The notes under the pieces are model-generated. The model ran no database searches and was not told the origin of the DNA. It saw only the letters and a program-made list of their open reading frames with translations. Position numbers and translations under genes: made by a program. This document shows, piece by piece, positions 27,418 to 37,015 of a DNA stretch of 64,000 bases; positions within the stretch are counted from its first letter, which is position 1, and each line of letters begins with the position of its first letter. Source of the DNA: Bradyrhizobium sp. CCBAU 53338 (GTDB lineage: Bacteria; Pseudomonadota; Alphaproteobacteria; Rhizobiales; Xanthobacteraceae); NCBI RefSeq assembly GCF_015291665.1, contig NZ_CP030049.1, forward strand, positions 620,001 to 684,000, written 5' to 3'.

Positions 27418-29460
27418 GCTTGTATCCGTCCGGCCCTTCTGGCGGGATGATTAAAATGCAGGAATTTGTTCGAGCCGCCGGACAAGCGCTCCTGAGCGCT
27501 TTCTACGTCGGCCGCCGAAATCAGCATAGCCAAAAAAAAAGGCGCATTACAAACCTTCGTATAGTTCTCTTACATGGTAGAAATCGTACGCTCACATAGT
27601 AAATCAATGGCGTATCGTGCTTTTAGCGGTCCTCCTCGTTGGCGGCAATGCTACAATCTGGATTGCCGCGGCGAGTGGCAGAGGAGTGCAAAACCAAACG
27701 GTGGACGGATGGCCGCGGGGCATTGCTGAGTCTCAGGGATTTTGAGGAGGCCGTGTGTCGTTCCGGAAAGGGCCGGGCGAAAGCCTTTTGAGCGGCTCCT
27801 TCTGATGGAGAGGAAGAGGGTGGACGGGCTAGTGTGAGCCAATCGCGAGAGCGTGCCGGCGGTTCGATCCGGATCGCTCTCCTCAGGTTTGTCATGTGCT
27901 CGAGCCATCCGATTGTAAGGCTGGTGGCTGTCCTAACGTTCTCGTCCACAGCGCCCCTTCTGCTCTCCGTATAGCTCGCTGTCTACCTGCAAGCCTTGAC
28001 GCTCGCCGTAATTTTAGGCAGCGCCATGGAGATTAATTCGGTCTTGTCGATCTGCTCAAGGCAAACCGCCTAGATGCCTCCGACCAACTGAAGTCCAATT
28101 CCTTTGTTGAATTGGCTCGCTCATTCGGGCCAGAATTTGATTCACGTTTCCTATATCGGCGATACCCCGGAGCTTCTCGGGATTGGTAGCTGCCTTTGGG
28201 AAGGTAGCTGGCAACGTTTCTAAGATGTGTACGCGTGCAGACAGCTCGAGTTGCACAGGAGGGGTAGCCGAGCGTTGGACGCCAGCCGCTTGACTTGGCA
28301 CGTGCCGCTATTGTCCGTCCAACGGTCGGCGCCAAGGGAGCCATAGAATGGTCGGCCGACGGCCTCGCGCAAGGGGGCGCCAGCAAATGGACCGACGCTG
28401 TCAAGATGGAGACCTCCTCGACATTATCCGCGAAAGCTGGCGGCTTGGCGATGTCGCGAAGTCGCAGATGCGGCACTGCTTTCTCAACTTGCCTCGATCG
28501 GATCGAGGCCTATCAGCCAAGGTACCCACAATAGGTCACTAGCCAGCTCCTCCGCCGGCGGCGCGCCTCGTCGCCATGTCGCAGCCGGGCGGGTTCGTCG
28601 TGCAAGGGGCGGAGCCCAAGCGCTGAAGTTCACAAAGGCCGATTTTAATGACGCTGAATGCGCGCAGCAGGCGAGTGGACTGATATGCTGTATTCTCCTT
28701 GCAATAGGCGGGAGAAGACGGTTTGGCCAACATTTTTGTGGGCCCGCGCAAGTGCGCTTGGGGCCAGCGCCGTGGCCGTTCGTCTAATCAAGCCGTCAAG
28801 GTCCGCTGTGCCCATGTCAAGATGCGCCAGGCTTTAGACTTCCGAACGGAAACGGATAGCATCGGGGCTGGCGACCCTAAGAACAAGCAATCTGGATGCA
28901 AATTGGTTAGTCGCCTTCAAGAAACCAGCCGCTAAGGCCGGCTTTCTGTTTGTCACATAGCGCTTTATGTCCGGACCACTTGGGTGTTCGCAAGCGTTGT
29001 CGAAATGCATTCAGGTGCATTCGCGAGGCTGGATGTCGTGGACGAGGTGAGCGATGTGGCGCCAAGTGTCCTCAATGTCACGCTTCTGAGCTTGCCGCGT
29101 CTAGTGGGGCGTCGTGTCGAGAGGATGCAATTTAGGGATCAAGAGAGCACGACGGCTGACCTCCGTATCGTTACTCGACTTACGGGATCATGAATCGTCT
29201 CGCGTCAAGCACGAGCGCGGATGCAGAGGCTAATCTTCAATGCGGAATTAGGTAAGTCCCCTGGCGCTGACATAGAAGATCATCGACCTCGTCGTTTAGT
29301 GCGCGTGCTGCCCTTCGCCTTTCGCCGGATTGATAGTGCCGAACGATATTGCAAAGTGTGTGCCGCTCGTAACACTTACATAGTATTCCTCCGTTGAGGG
29401 CCGCCTTGTTTGACGGAGGCGAACGCTGCAGGTCCTAGGGGTAATCCTAGGAGAAGCGCT
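27418..29460. other. 2-kb stretch with no supported gene
   Basis: Short frames overlap on both strands with no domains I recognise. The best protein-like fragment is on the minus strand near 28056-28301 (RVHILETLPATFPKAATNP), but it lacks a clear start and has no identified family. An A-rich run lies at 27531-27541 upstream of the sensor kinase. Confidence 0.4.
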
Positions 29461-29775
29461 ATGACGATTTCGAGGGCGGAGGTGATCACATCGGTCGAGC
29501 GGCGGCGCCGGTGGTCGCGGGATGAGAAGGAACGGCTAGTTGCAGCATCGCTCGAGCCCGGAGCCAATGTTTCCGAGGTGGCTCGCACGGCCGGCCTTCA
29601 TGTGAGCCAGCTGTTCCGGTGGCGCAAAGAGCTTTGTAAGCACGGTGAAGCGAGTATAGCGGCCGTTCGTGCCGGTCGAGAGTCGGCCGTCTGTGCCGCC
29701 GCGGGAGGTTGCCGAAGCCCCTTTGGCGACGACATCGGGGCGTCGACGGAAGAGCCAAGGCATCATCGAGATTGA
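29461..29775 (+). pseudogene. IS66 TnpA, frameshifted
   Basis: The N-terminal HTH part is intact (SLEPGANVSEVARTAGLHVS). The frame is lost near 29636, and the normal C-terminal part continues in the frame beginning about 29669. In IS66 elements TnpA is a small helix-turn-helix accessory protein needed for transposition. A good ribosome site (CCTAGGAGAAG) precedes the start. Confidence 0.8.
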
Positions 29776-29885
29776 TCTTGGTACCGGACCCCGCATCCGG
29801 ATCGATGGCGAGGTTGATGGAGTGCGCATTCCAGGGATGGTGATGGAGACGCGCTGCGTCGTGTTCTCGATGCTTTGGTGCGCCG

Positions 29886-30122
29886 ATGATTCCGGTTCCG
29901 GCGGGTGCGCGAGTGTGGCTGGCGACCGGCCACACGGATATGCGCCGAGGCTTTCCGTCCTTGGCGCGCCAAGTGCAGGAGGTGCTGCGCAAGGACCCGC
30001 TCAGCGGTCACCTGTTCGTCTTCCGTGGTCGCCGAAGCGATCTTGTGAAAGGTGATCTGGCACGGTGTGCTGCAGAGCATGAAGGAGGTGAATATCCGAA
30101 TTTGATGCGTACAGCTTTATGA
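29886..30122 (+). pseudogene. IS66 TnpB (Orf2), frameshifted
   Basis: The first 55 residues match IS66 Orf2 ([12 protein letters not shown], then [16 protein letters not shown]). After that an extra G changes the frame, and the typical KVIWHDG continuation is readable one frame over. The rest of the gene and the TnpC N terminus appear deleted. Confidence 0.75.
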
Positions 30123-30429
30123 GAGATGGAGGACGGCCCTCCTGCATCGGTGTTCCAGGCGCAGGTGCAAAACCACGACACTGTGGCTTCGTTTAAAAGG
30201 CGCGGTCATCAGCAAGTGTTGCAAAAGTCCCGGGTTTACGGGGCAGGTACGTATCCAGAAGGCGAGCGAAAGCAAATCTTCCGATGACGCGTCGAAAATT
30301 ACTAAGGCGTCGCCAAAATCAGGGGCGCGTGCCATCCCTGAGATCAATCCGTGAGACGCCTGGATTACTGCGCGGATGGCGACCGGCGTTTAGGGGACGC
30401 GATCTGGATACAGGCTCTTGTAGAGAACT

Positions 30430-30905
30430 GCAGGAACCAGTCGTTGTGATGCCAAGGGAGAAGTTCAAGCGGCGCACACCGCGAAGCAAGCTGCTGCTCG
30501 ACGACATGCACGCCTGGCTGCTGCGCGAGCGAGAAACCCTCTCGCGCTCTTCCGAGGTCCTGAAGCCTATGAATTACATGCTCAGGCGCTGGGCCGACTT
30601 TGCGCGCTTCCTCGACGATGGCAGGATCTGCCTCAGCAACAATGCCGCCGAAAGAGCGCTGCGGCATCGCCTTGGGAAGGCGCAATTGAACCTTCGCCGG
30701 CAGCCTGCGCGGCGCCGAACGCGCCGCCATCATGCTGACGATGATCACTACCTGTCGTCTTAACGATGTCGATCCCAAAGCCGGGCTTGCCGACGTCCTC
30801 GCCCGGATCGTCGATCTTCCCGCTTCGCGTCTGCACGAACTGCTGCCCTGGGAATGGAAGCTCCCGCGCCAAGCCGACGAACCTACCGATCAGCAAGCTG
30901 CCTAA
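30430..30905 (+). pseudogene. IS66 TnpC transposase, C-terminal remnant
   Basis: The frame gives LLLDDMHAWLLRERETLSR and the SNNAAERAL motif. It then shifts into one ending DPKAGLADVLARI and LHELLPWEWKL with the stop near 30905. The catalytic N-terminal two thirds are missing. Confidence 0.75.
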
Positions 30906-31095
30906 CCTTCACGCAGCGCTATCATAGCGCTACCCGGCCCCCGCGCGCATGCGTCAATCAGGCGACCTTCGTCGTCTTTCAATTACCCACGAATGCTTTA
31001 TTCGATTGCGGTAGCCCTGATCGAAAAATCTTGAATCGGATGAATCGCTTGTGATTCATTGTCGAGCACCTGAATCGCGACGGCGAGGTGCCTTG

Positions 31096-32582
31096 ATGTG
31101 TTCAAGTGGAACGACATCTCGTTGGTCGGCCGGCCCGGATGGTCGCCAGGATGATGGTGATGAAAGCGCCGTCGAACACTGGACGGAGCGCGAGATCGAC
31201 AAGACAGCTTTCAAGGATGCTCGTCTTGGTCAACGATTTGGCGAGCTGTTGAAGCAAATTGGTGACGGTATGGGCGGGAGCATACCGTTCGCGCGTCAGG
31301 ACTGGGCGAACACGAAGGCGGCCTACCGCTTCTTCGCCAACGAGCGCGTGGAGGAAGCCGACATCCTCAGCGGCCACTTCGCCGCCACACGCGCACGTTA
31401 CGATGATTGTACAGGCCCAATTCTCCTCATTCAGGACACGACGGAATTCTCCTATCAACGCGCGAACACGAGCGCCATTGGCCTAACCAAGAGCGTCAAC
31501 AGCGGTCGGAACAAGGACGGTCGTTGGCGCCATCACACGGTCTGCGGAATGCTGATGCATTCCAGTCTCGCTGTGACTGTCGAGGCTTGCCGCTGGGATT
31601 GGCGGCGGTGAAGTTCTGGACACGAAAAAAGTTCAAAGGCAGGGCGCAGCTCAAGAAGAAGATCAACCCGACCCGCGTTCCGATCGAGAAGAAGGAGAGC
31701 GTTCGCTGGCTCGACAATCTCAGGCAATCGATCGAGCGGCTCCGACAGCCGGAGCGTTGCATTCATATCGGTGACCGTGAAAGCGACATCGACGAATTGT
31801 ATTGCCTGACGCAAGAGCTTGGCGCTCACTTCCTTGTCCGCGCCTGCGTCGATCGGCTGGCAGGCGATGGCGGTCATACGATTGCAACCGAGATGGAAGA
31901 GACCAGCGTCAAAGGCTTGCATTACATCGACGTGCGCAACGACAAGGGCGAGACGACGAAGGCCGCGCTGGAAATCAAGTTCAAGCGGATCGCGGTCTTG
32001 CCTCCCATCGGGAAGCAGAAACATTATCCAGCCCTCGACCTTACTATAATCCATGCCACTGAGCGCGGTACGCCAAAGGGCCGTAAACCGATTGAGTGGA
32101 AGCTCATCACGGACCTAGCCGTCCGCAGGCGCTCGGAGGCAATCGAGAAGATCAACTGGTACGCCATGCGGTGGAAAATCGAGGCGTTCCACAAGATCCT
32201 GAAATCGGGTTGTAAGGCGGAAGACTCAAAACTCCGGACCGCGGAGCGACTTGCCAATCTAATGGCAGTCTTCTGCATTCTCAGCTGGCGCGTCCTCTGG
32301 CTCACCATGCTCAATCGCCTCGCCCCAAACGCGTCACCGAAGCTCGCACTGACAGACACCGAGATCGCATTGCTCGATCAACTCATCAGCGGCGCCAGCC
32401 ATCGACGATGTCGGCCTGGAACCCTTGCATTTTATCTTACCAAACTTGCACGATTAGGGGGCTACTTGGCCCGGGCAGCCGATCCGCCACCGGGAAATGT
32501 TGTCATCTGGCGCTGTCTCTCGAGACTCACAGATATCAAACTCGGTGCCGAAATTGCAGCGGCTGGAAATGTGGGTAATTGA
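31096..32582 (+). pseudogene. IS4-family transposase, one frameshift
   Basis: From ATG 31096 the frame encodes the N-terminal half (EREIDKTAFKDARLGQRFGE, AYRFFANERVEEADIL, and the first catalytic Asp in LIQDTTEFSYQ) to a stop at 31611. The other half is one frame over: FWTRKKFKGRAQLKKK, the second Asp in HIGDRESDIDELY, and the YREK-type block WYAMRWKIEAFHKILKSG with the catalytic Glu. A single missing G near 31588 (GAGGCTTGCC for GAGGGCTTGCC) explains the break. All catalytic residues are present, so one base would restore it. Inverted repeats were not delimited. Confidence 0.85.
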
Positions 32583-32779
32583 AAGCTTCGTCGTATGCGT
32601 ACCTTACATACGAGATTGTGACGTTAGGTTTGCGTTCGCAACCACTTGCGTACGGTAGTAGCGCATGCTGTTTATCGCAACGGCGACGTTCGCCTGACGT
32701 TCGGTGCCCGCCAAAGTCTCCGAGCACGAGACGAGACGGGTACTGCTACGTATGTGAGTCTTGTATTGGAGAAGAGCAT

Positions 32780-33220
32780 ATGCGGCTCAATATCACATGT
32801 CTAACGAGACTGTCTTCCTTGCTTTTAGTGGCAAGCGTAAGCACGACAGCGAAGGCCGGCGAGCCTTCTGCAAAATATGTAGACGTGCTAAGTGCCCTGC
32901 GGGCCGGCAAGGTAGTAACGCTAATACTAGATCTCGATCGTTGCACAACCGTTGATGGCGGTCAGCCCGGACCAGCCATGCAAGGTGGTCTGATTATCAG
33001 CGCCTTCAGGGTTAGCGCGCAGAACGGAATCAGCTTCGCCAATGTGCATCAAACCTTGGACGACTCAGGACACCCTGTTACCGAATACATCCGCCACAGC
33101 CTTAACCGCGAAGGCAAGCTCAAGGTAAAGGCCTCAAAGTTGGTTGCTGGCGCGGCCGAAGCCGTGATCCAGGGTGAATTTGTCTGCGAGCTGCCAGACG
33201 GCGCGAAGTTCCTTTGGTAA
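32780..33220 (+). CDS. virK: VirK family exported protein
   Basis: This 146-residue protein has a signal peptide (residues 1-26, LSSLLLVASVSTTAKA) and the VirK domain: YVDVLSALRAGKVVTLILDL, a Cys in LDRCT, the GGLIISAFRV block, and a final Cys in GEFVCELPDG. VirK was first noted in the Agrobacterium virulence region; its function is unknown, though copies often lie in symbiosis or virulence islands. The start at 32780 follows GGAGAAGAGC; an upstream in-frame ATG at 32579 has no support. It lies between IS remnants and has no operon partner. Confidence 0.82.
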   Translation: MRLNITCLTRLSSLLLVASVSTTAKAGEPSAKYVDVLSALRAGKVVTLILDLDRCTTVDGGQPGPAMQGGLIISAFRVSAQNGISFANVHQTLDDSGHPVTEYIRHSLNREGKLKVKASKLVAGAAEAVIQGEFVCELPDGAKFLW

Positions 33221-33551
33221 GGGCAATAGCCGCCGTCGAGGGGCCGAGCTGCCGTTCGGCATCGGCCACCCGGGGCGTCAGCAAAGAAGCGCAACAGAGA
33301 TCGTGATCGGCGCGATCTCAAGAGATTTGCTGACCGGAGCAGATGAGAACGTGGTTTGCAGCTCGACTTACCCGTTCGGAGTCGACTGCCGCTGACTGGT
33401 CGCAAGCCGGAGACGCGAAGAGCCTCGCCATCACAAAGGCCGAGGTGTGGAGCAGCCAAGAAATGAAAGCTCAATTGCGCTCGAGTTGAGCTCCGCGTTG
33501 TTACCATTTGGCTAAGCGTCACCGAGTCAACCTAAGGAAGTTACGGCTGGA
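33221..33551. other. Intergenic, nothing recognised
   Basis: No gene, repeat or promoter motif could be supported in this 330-base stretch between virK and the small exported protein. Confidence 0.4.
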
Positions 33552-33767
33552 ATGAAGAACGTTTGGATTATATCGGCGATCGTCCTCGCCCTCGCGCTGG
33601 CGGCGACGTCTTTCGTCTACGTCGCAAGACAGCATCTCAACGCCGATGCACTCGGAGCCGGACCATCAAGTCCTTGCGTCGGCGACCCTAATGGATGTGA
33701 AGATCTTGCTCCATATCCATTTGGCCAGTATGTTTGCAACAGTTACCCGGGGGCGTGCCGACACTAG
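33552..33767 (+). CDS. Small exported or membrane-anchored protein, unknown function
   Basis: This 71-residue protein starts with a hydrophobic segment (WIISAIVLALALAATSFVYV, residues 5-24) and ends in a Cys/Pro/Gly-rich tail (CVGDPNGCEDLAPYPFGQYV with two more Cys). AAGGAAG lies 12 bases before ATG 33552. I do not recognise a family. Four Cys after a signal-like helix suggest a secreted, disulfide-bonded peptide. There is no operon context. Confidence 0.5.
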   Translation: MKNVWIISAIVLALALAATSFVYVARQHLNADALGAGPSSPCVGDPNGCEDLAPYPFGQYVCNSYPGACRH

Positions 33768-34340
33768 GGGGGCCGCTTACGCAGAACGTTGTGGTCAGAA
33801 CGTCGCGAGTGCCGGGCCAGTGCGCCTTGCACTAGGCGGCGCAAGGCGCCATGCTAAACGTTCGCAGGAGTATATATCCCGAGATGGTAGTCAGGCTCAC
33901 GACATGGGTGATGGAACTCTCTCGGGGAAAACTGCTGGTCGAAGCCGGCCTCATCGCTCCAAGCGGTAAAGGAATAGATTGATCTCATCGTCATGGCAGG
34001 AATTGATTGTAAGACCGCATGTCCGTCTCTGCCGGTGGGGTCGTTCGCCCTACACTGCGTGTCCGAGGTTGCTTAGGTCCGAGCCGAGGCGCCGTGGCGG
34101 ATTATAGGGAAGCATTTGTTGGAATCGTGTCGCCAAACTGAGAAATGCCGTCGCGATTGCGGAGGCAGGCTGGGAGGGAGGGGTTCGCTTCTTCGGTGAA
34201 GTCGATGCTTCGGACGTTAACGTGCGCCGTATTGTATTATAGTGTGGATTCGCCAGCCGGTTTAATCGCATCCACTTCTGTTACGAGGCCGGCCCGACGG
34301 GCCATGGCCTTTATCGTCTGATCCAATCGCTCGGCCACGA
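33768..34340. other. Intergenic, nothing recognised
   Basis: No supported gene lies before the second IS66 remnant. The right end of this stretch may already be IS66 sequence but lacks identifiable ends. Confidence 0.4.
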
Positions 34341-34962
34341 ATGCACGGTGGTGGCGCCATCCACCCTGATCGCCGCGCGACAGAGAGAGCTCGGATCGTC
34401 GCCGAGAGTCTGTTGCCCGGTGCTCAGGTGTCCGAGGTGGCGCGCAAGCACGGAGCGACGCGCTGGCAGATCTACGATTGGCGAGGGGGTTGCGACAGCG
34501 AGACATGTTGCCGCCGTGCGAAGCGTCGCAGCCGACATTCGCGCCGCTGGTCGTGGAAGGTGCGTTGGAGGAGCGTCAGGTTCCGGCGATCAAGCTTGAG
34601 ATCGCGATCGGCGATGTCGTGCTGCGGACGGATATGGCCATTGATGCCGAGCAGCTGTCCCGGGTAATCCGTGCGGTGCGAGCGTCACGATGATCGCGGC
34701 TGGTGCGGATTTGCAACGCGGCCGATCGACTTCCGCGGCGGCCATGATGGGCTTGCGACGGAGGTGCAGGAGATGCTTCGTCTCGACCCGTTCCTCGGCG
34801 CGGCCTTCGTGTTCCGATCGAACCGAGGCCAACGATTGCGGACGGCGTGATGCGGATGTCGCGGGCGATGTTCGCGGCCTTTTTCGAGGGGCTGGATTGG
34901 AGGTTAGTCCGTCCGGAAGAAGCACGGCGCCCGCAGGCGGCGGGACAACTGCGGCAGAATGA
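34341..34962 (+). mobile_element. Second decayed IS66-family remnant
   Basis: Pieces in several frames give an IS66 TnpA (LLPGAQVSEVARKHGATRWQ, then APLVVEGALEERQVPAIKLE, then AIDAEQLSRVIRAVRASR). A TnpB follows from ATG 34690 (MIAAGADL, later DPFLGAAFVFRS and GVMRMSRAMFAALFEGLDW) with an internal deletion. It belongs to a different IS66 subgroup from the copy at 29461, judging by the TnpA sequence. No TnpC was seen. Confidence 0.78.
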
Positions 34963-34975
34963 CTCGAAAGCTACT

Positions 34976-35445
34976 TTGAACGTAGCAGGCGCGGCCGCGA
35001 TATGCTCGAAATAGCGCATGAGCATCGCGGCGCTGCGCGACGATCCGCGCGATCGAGGCGTACTTATTGTCGATGCTCGTGCCGCCAGGCGAAGGTCGAT
35101 CTGGATGCGCTGGCCGGAGGGGAGCGTGGCCGTGTCGTGTTTTAGCGCGGCGCAAAGCAGCGACGCGAACACAGTCGGGATCAATACCGCCCTGCCGCAA
35201 GGACGATTCGGAATGGACACTCTGATTGACATGAGCACTGGTGGTCATCAAAGCGAATGTCGTGATCTGGGCCGACCTATGGCGTTCATGAAAGCGGGGG
35301 ATAGTCCAAGCAAAGCGCCCAGAACTTGCTGGGCTTGACTTGACGTTCCAAGTTCGCTCGTTCTAATTTTGTTCTCCTGGGGTCCGATTCTGCCGGTCCG
35401 TCCCTTTTCAATGACAACAGCAGCGCCACGATCCGGCCAGGAACC
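34976..35445. other. Intergenic, nothing recognised
   Basis: This 470-base stretch upstream of the DUF2130 gene holds only short overlapping frames without domains. Confidence 0.35.
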
Positions 35446-36855
35446 ATGCACGAGATCATCTGTCCCCACTGTGACAAGGCCTTCAAGGTTGATGAAGCCG
35501 GTTACGCGGACATCCTGAAGCAAGTCCGTGACGCGGATTTCGCTCAGCAGCTCCACGAACGGTTGGAGCTGGCCGAGCGTGACAAGCAGAGCGCCGTTGA
35601 ATTGGCCAAGGCCCAGGTAAGCAGCGATCTGCAGAAGACCACGGCTGCTAAGGACGCTGAAATCCAGGAATTAAAGTCCAAGCTTGAGGGGAGCGGCGTT
35701 GCCCAGAAGCTCGCGGTTGCTGAAGCGCTCAGCGCCGTCGAAAAGGAGCGGGATAGACTCGCGAACGCGCTAGCTGAGTCCGAGCGCGAAAAGAAGGCGG
35801 CCTCGGAGCTTGCTGACGCGCTCCTGGCGAGCGAGCAGCACAAGATTGCTACTGCCAAGGAAAGGGAGATCCAGGATCTGAAGGCGAAGGTTCAGGCAGT
35901 TGAGCTTGAGAAGAAGCTCGCCGTGACTGAAGCGGTAGGTGCCCTCGAAAAAGAGCGTGATGAGCTGAAAAGCGGCATCAGTCGAGTACAGCTCGAAAAG
36001 CAGCTCTCCGAGCAATCGTTGAAGGATAAGTACGAAACCCAGATCAAAGATCGCGACGACGCCATCGAGCGTCTCAAGGATATGAAGGCCCGCCTCTCGA
36101 CCAAGATGGTGGGCGAGACCCTCGAGCAACACTGCGAGACTGAGTTTAACCGGGTCCGGTCGATGGCTTTTCCGCGCGCTTATTTCGAGAAGGACAACGA
36201 CGCGCGGACCGGCAGCAAGGGCGATTACATTTTCCGCGACTCGGACGAGGCAGGCACTGAAATCATTTCGATCATGTTCGAGATGAAGAACGAGAGCGAT
36301 AAGACCGCGACGAAAAGCAAAAACGAAGACTTTCTCAAAGAACTTGACCGGGATCGCATCGAGAAGGGCTGCGAGTACGCTATCTTGGTCTCATTGCTTG
36401 AACCGGACAACGAGCTTTACAATGCCGGCATCGTCGACGTCTTCCACCGCTACCCAAAAATGTATGTCATCCGGCCGCAGTTCTTCCTGCCTATGATTAC
36501 GCTCCTAAGGAACGCGGCAGTCAATTCGCTGAAGTACAAAACCGAGCTTGCGCTCGTGAAAGCGCAGAATGTCGATATAACCCAGTTTGAGAACCAGCTC
36601 GAATCGTTCAAAACCGCATTCTCAAAGAACTATGATCTTGCTTCCCGGCACTTTCAGACGGCTCTTACGGAGATCGACAAGTCGATCGATCATCTGCAGA
36701 AGACGAAGGATGCCTTGATCGGTGCGGATCGCAACCTGCGTCTTGCCAATGACAAGGCACAGGACGTGACGATTAAGAAGCTAACTCGGGGCAATCCGAC
36801 AATGGCTGCGAAATTTGCGGAGCTTAAGAGCGCGCCTGCCGAAGCCGCGGAGTGA
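35446..36855 (+). CDS. DUF2130 coiled-coil protein with a nuclease-like fold
   Basis: This 469-residue protein begins with a zinc-ribbon half (ICPHCDKAF, residues 4-12). A long charged coiled coil covers residues about 35-225. A DUF2130 domain (about 225-420) carries GSKGDYIFR and [10 protein letters not shown], which fit the D-x(n)-E-x-K arrangement of PD-(D/E)XK nucleases. A second helical tail follows. Its cellular role is unknown. The start has AGGAA upstream. It is full length and isolated between an IS66 remnant and an IS5 insertion, so it was probably brought in with the island. The nuclease reading is inference. Confidence 0.82.
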   Translation: MHEIICPHCDKAFKVDEAGYADILKQVRDADFAQQLHERLELAERDKQSAVELAKAQVSSDLQKTTAAKDAEIQELKSKLEGSGVAQKLAVAEALSAVEKERDRLANALAESEREKKAASELADALLASEQHKIATAKEREIQDLKAKVQAVELEKKLAVTEAVGALEKERDELKSGISRVQLEKQLSEQSLKDKYETQIKDRDDAIERLKDMKARLSTKMVGETLEQHCETEFNRVRSMAFPRAYFEKDNDARTGSKGDYIFRDSDEAGTEIISIMFEMKNESDKTATKSKNEDFLKELDRDRIEKGCEYAILVSLLEPDNELYNAGIVDVFHRYPKMYVIRPQFFLPMITLLRNAAVNSLKYKTELALVKAQNVDITQFENQLESFKTAFSKNYDLASRHFQTALTEIDKSIDHLQKTKDALIGADRNLRLANDKAQDVTIKKLTRGNPTMAAKFAELKSAPAEAAE

Positions 36856-37015
36856 GGCGGTCGAAGTATTGAGTCTGCGCGTAAAATCGTGTTTTCGAAT
36901 TCACGATGTCACGGCCTGACTGAAGAAGGCGGGCCGTTAGCCGAAGATATGACCAAAAACAAGGCGACGATTGCCGCAATGGCGGCCGGCGGCGCGGTCG
37001 CAATCACATTGTCCT

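Larger units (their letters stand above)
29461..30905 (+). mobile_element. Decayed IS66-family element (tnpA, tnpB, tnpC fragments)
   Basis: TnpA begins at ATG 29461 (EVITSVERRRRWSRDEKERL, then VSQLFRWRKEL), then shifts frame after RKELC into one containing RRKSQGIIEIDLG. TnpB begins at 29886 ([20 protein letters not shown]) and is shifted by an extra G after DLVK near 30053. TnpC survives only as its C terminus (WADFARFLDDGRICLSNNAAERAL near 30591-30665, then a shifted end at RLHELLPWEWKL). Inverted repeats were not found with certainty. The element cannot make functional proteins. Confidence 0.85.

Noticed and set aside
28033..28476. 147-codon minus-strand frame
   Set aside because: A second frame on the same strand looks equally protein-like over part of it, and neither has a start signal or a known family.
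32571..32600. Possible tts box before virK (TTGAAAGCT)
   Set aside because: Only the GAAAGCT end matches; about 7 of 17 defined positions differ, and it is about 190 bases from the start.
32648..32676. Third copy of the TAGTA-N8-TACTA operator
   Set aside because: GGTAGTAG is present, but the second arm (TGTTTATC) matches poorly, so it was not counted with the two good sites.
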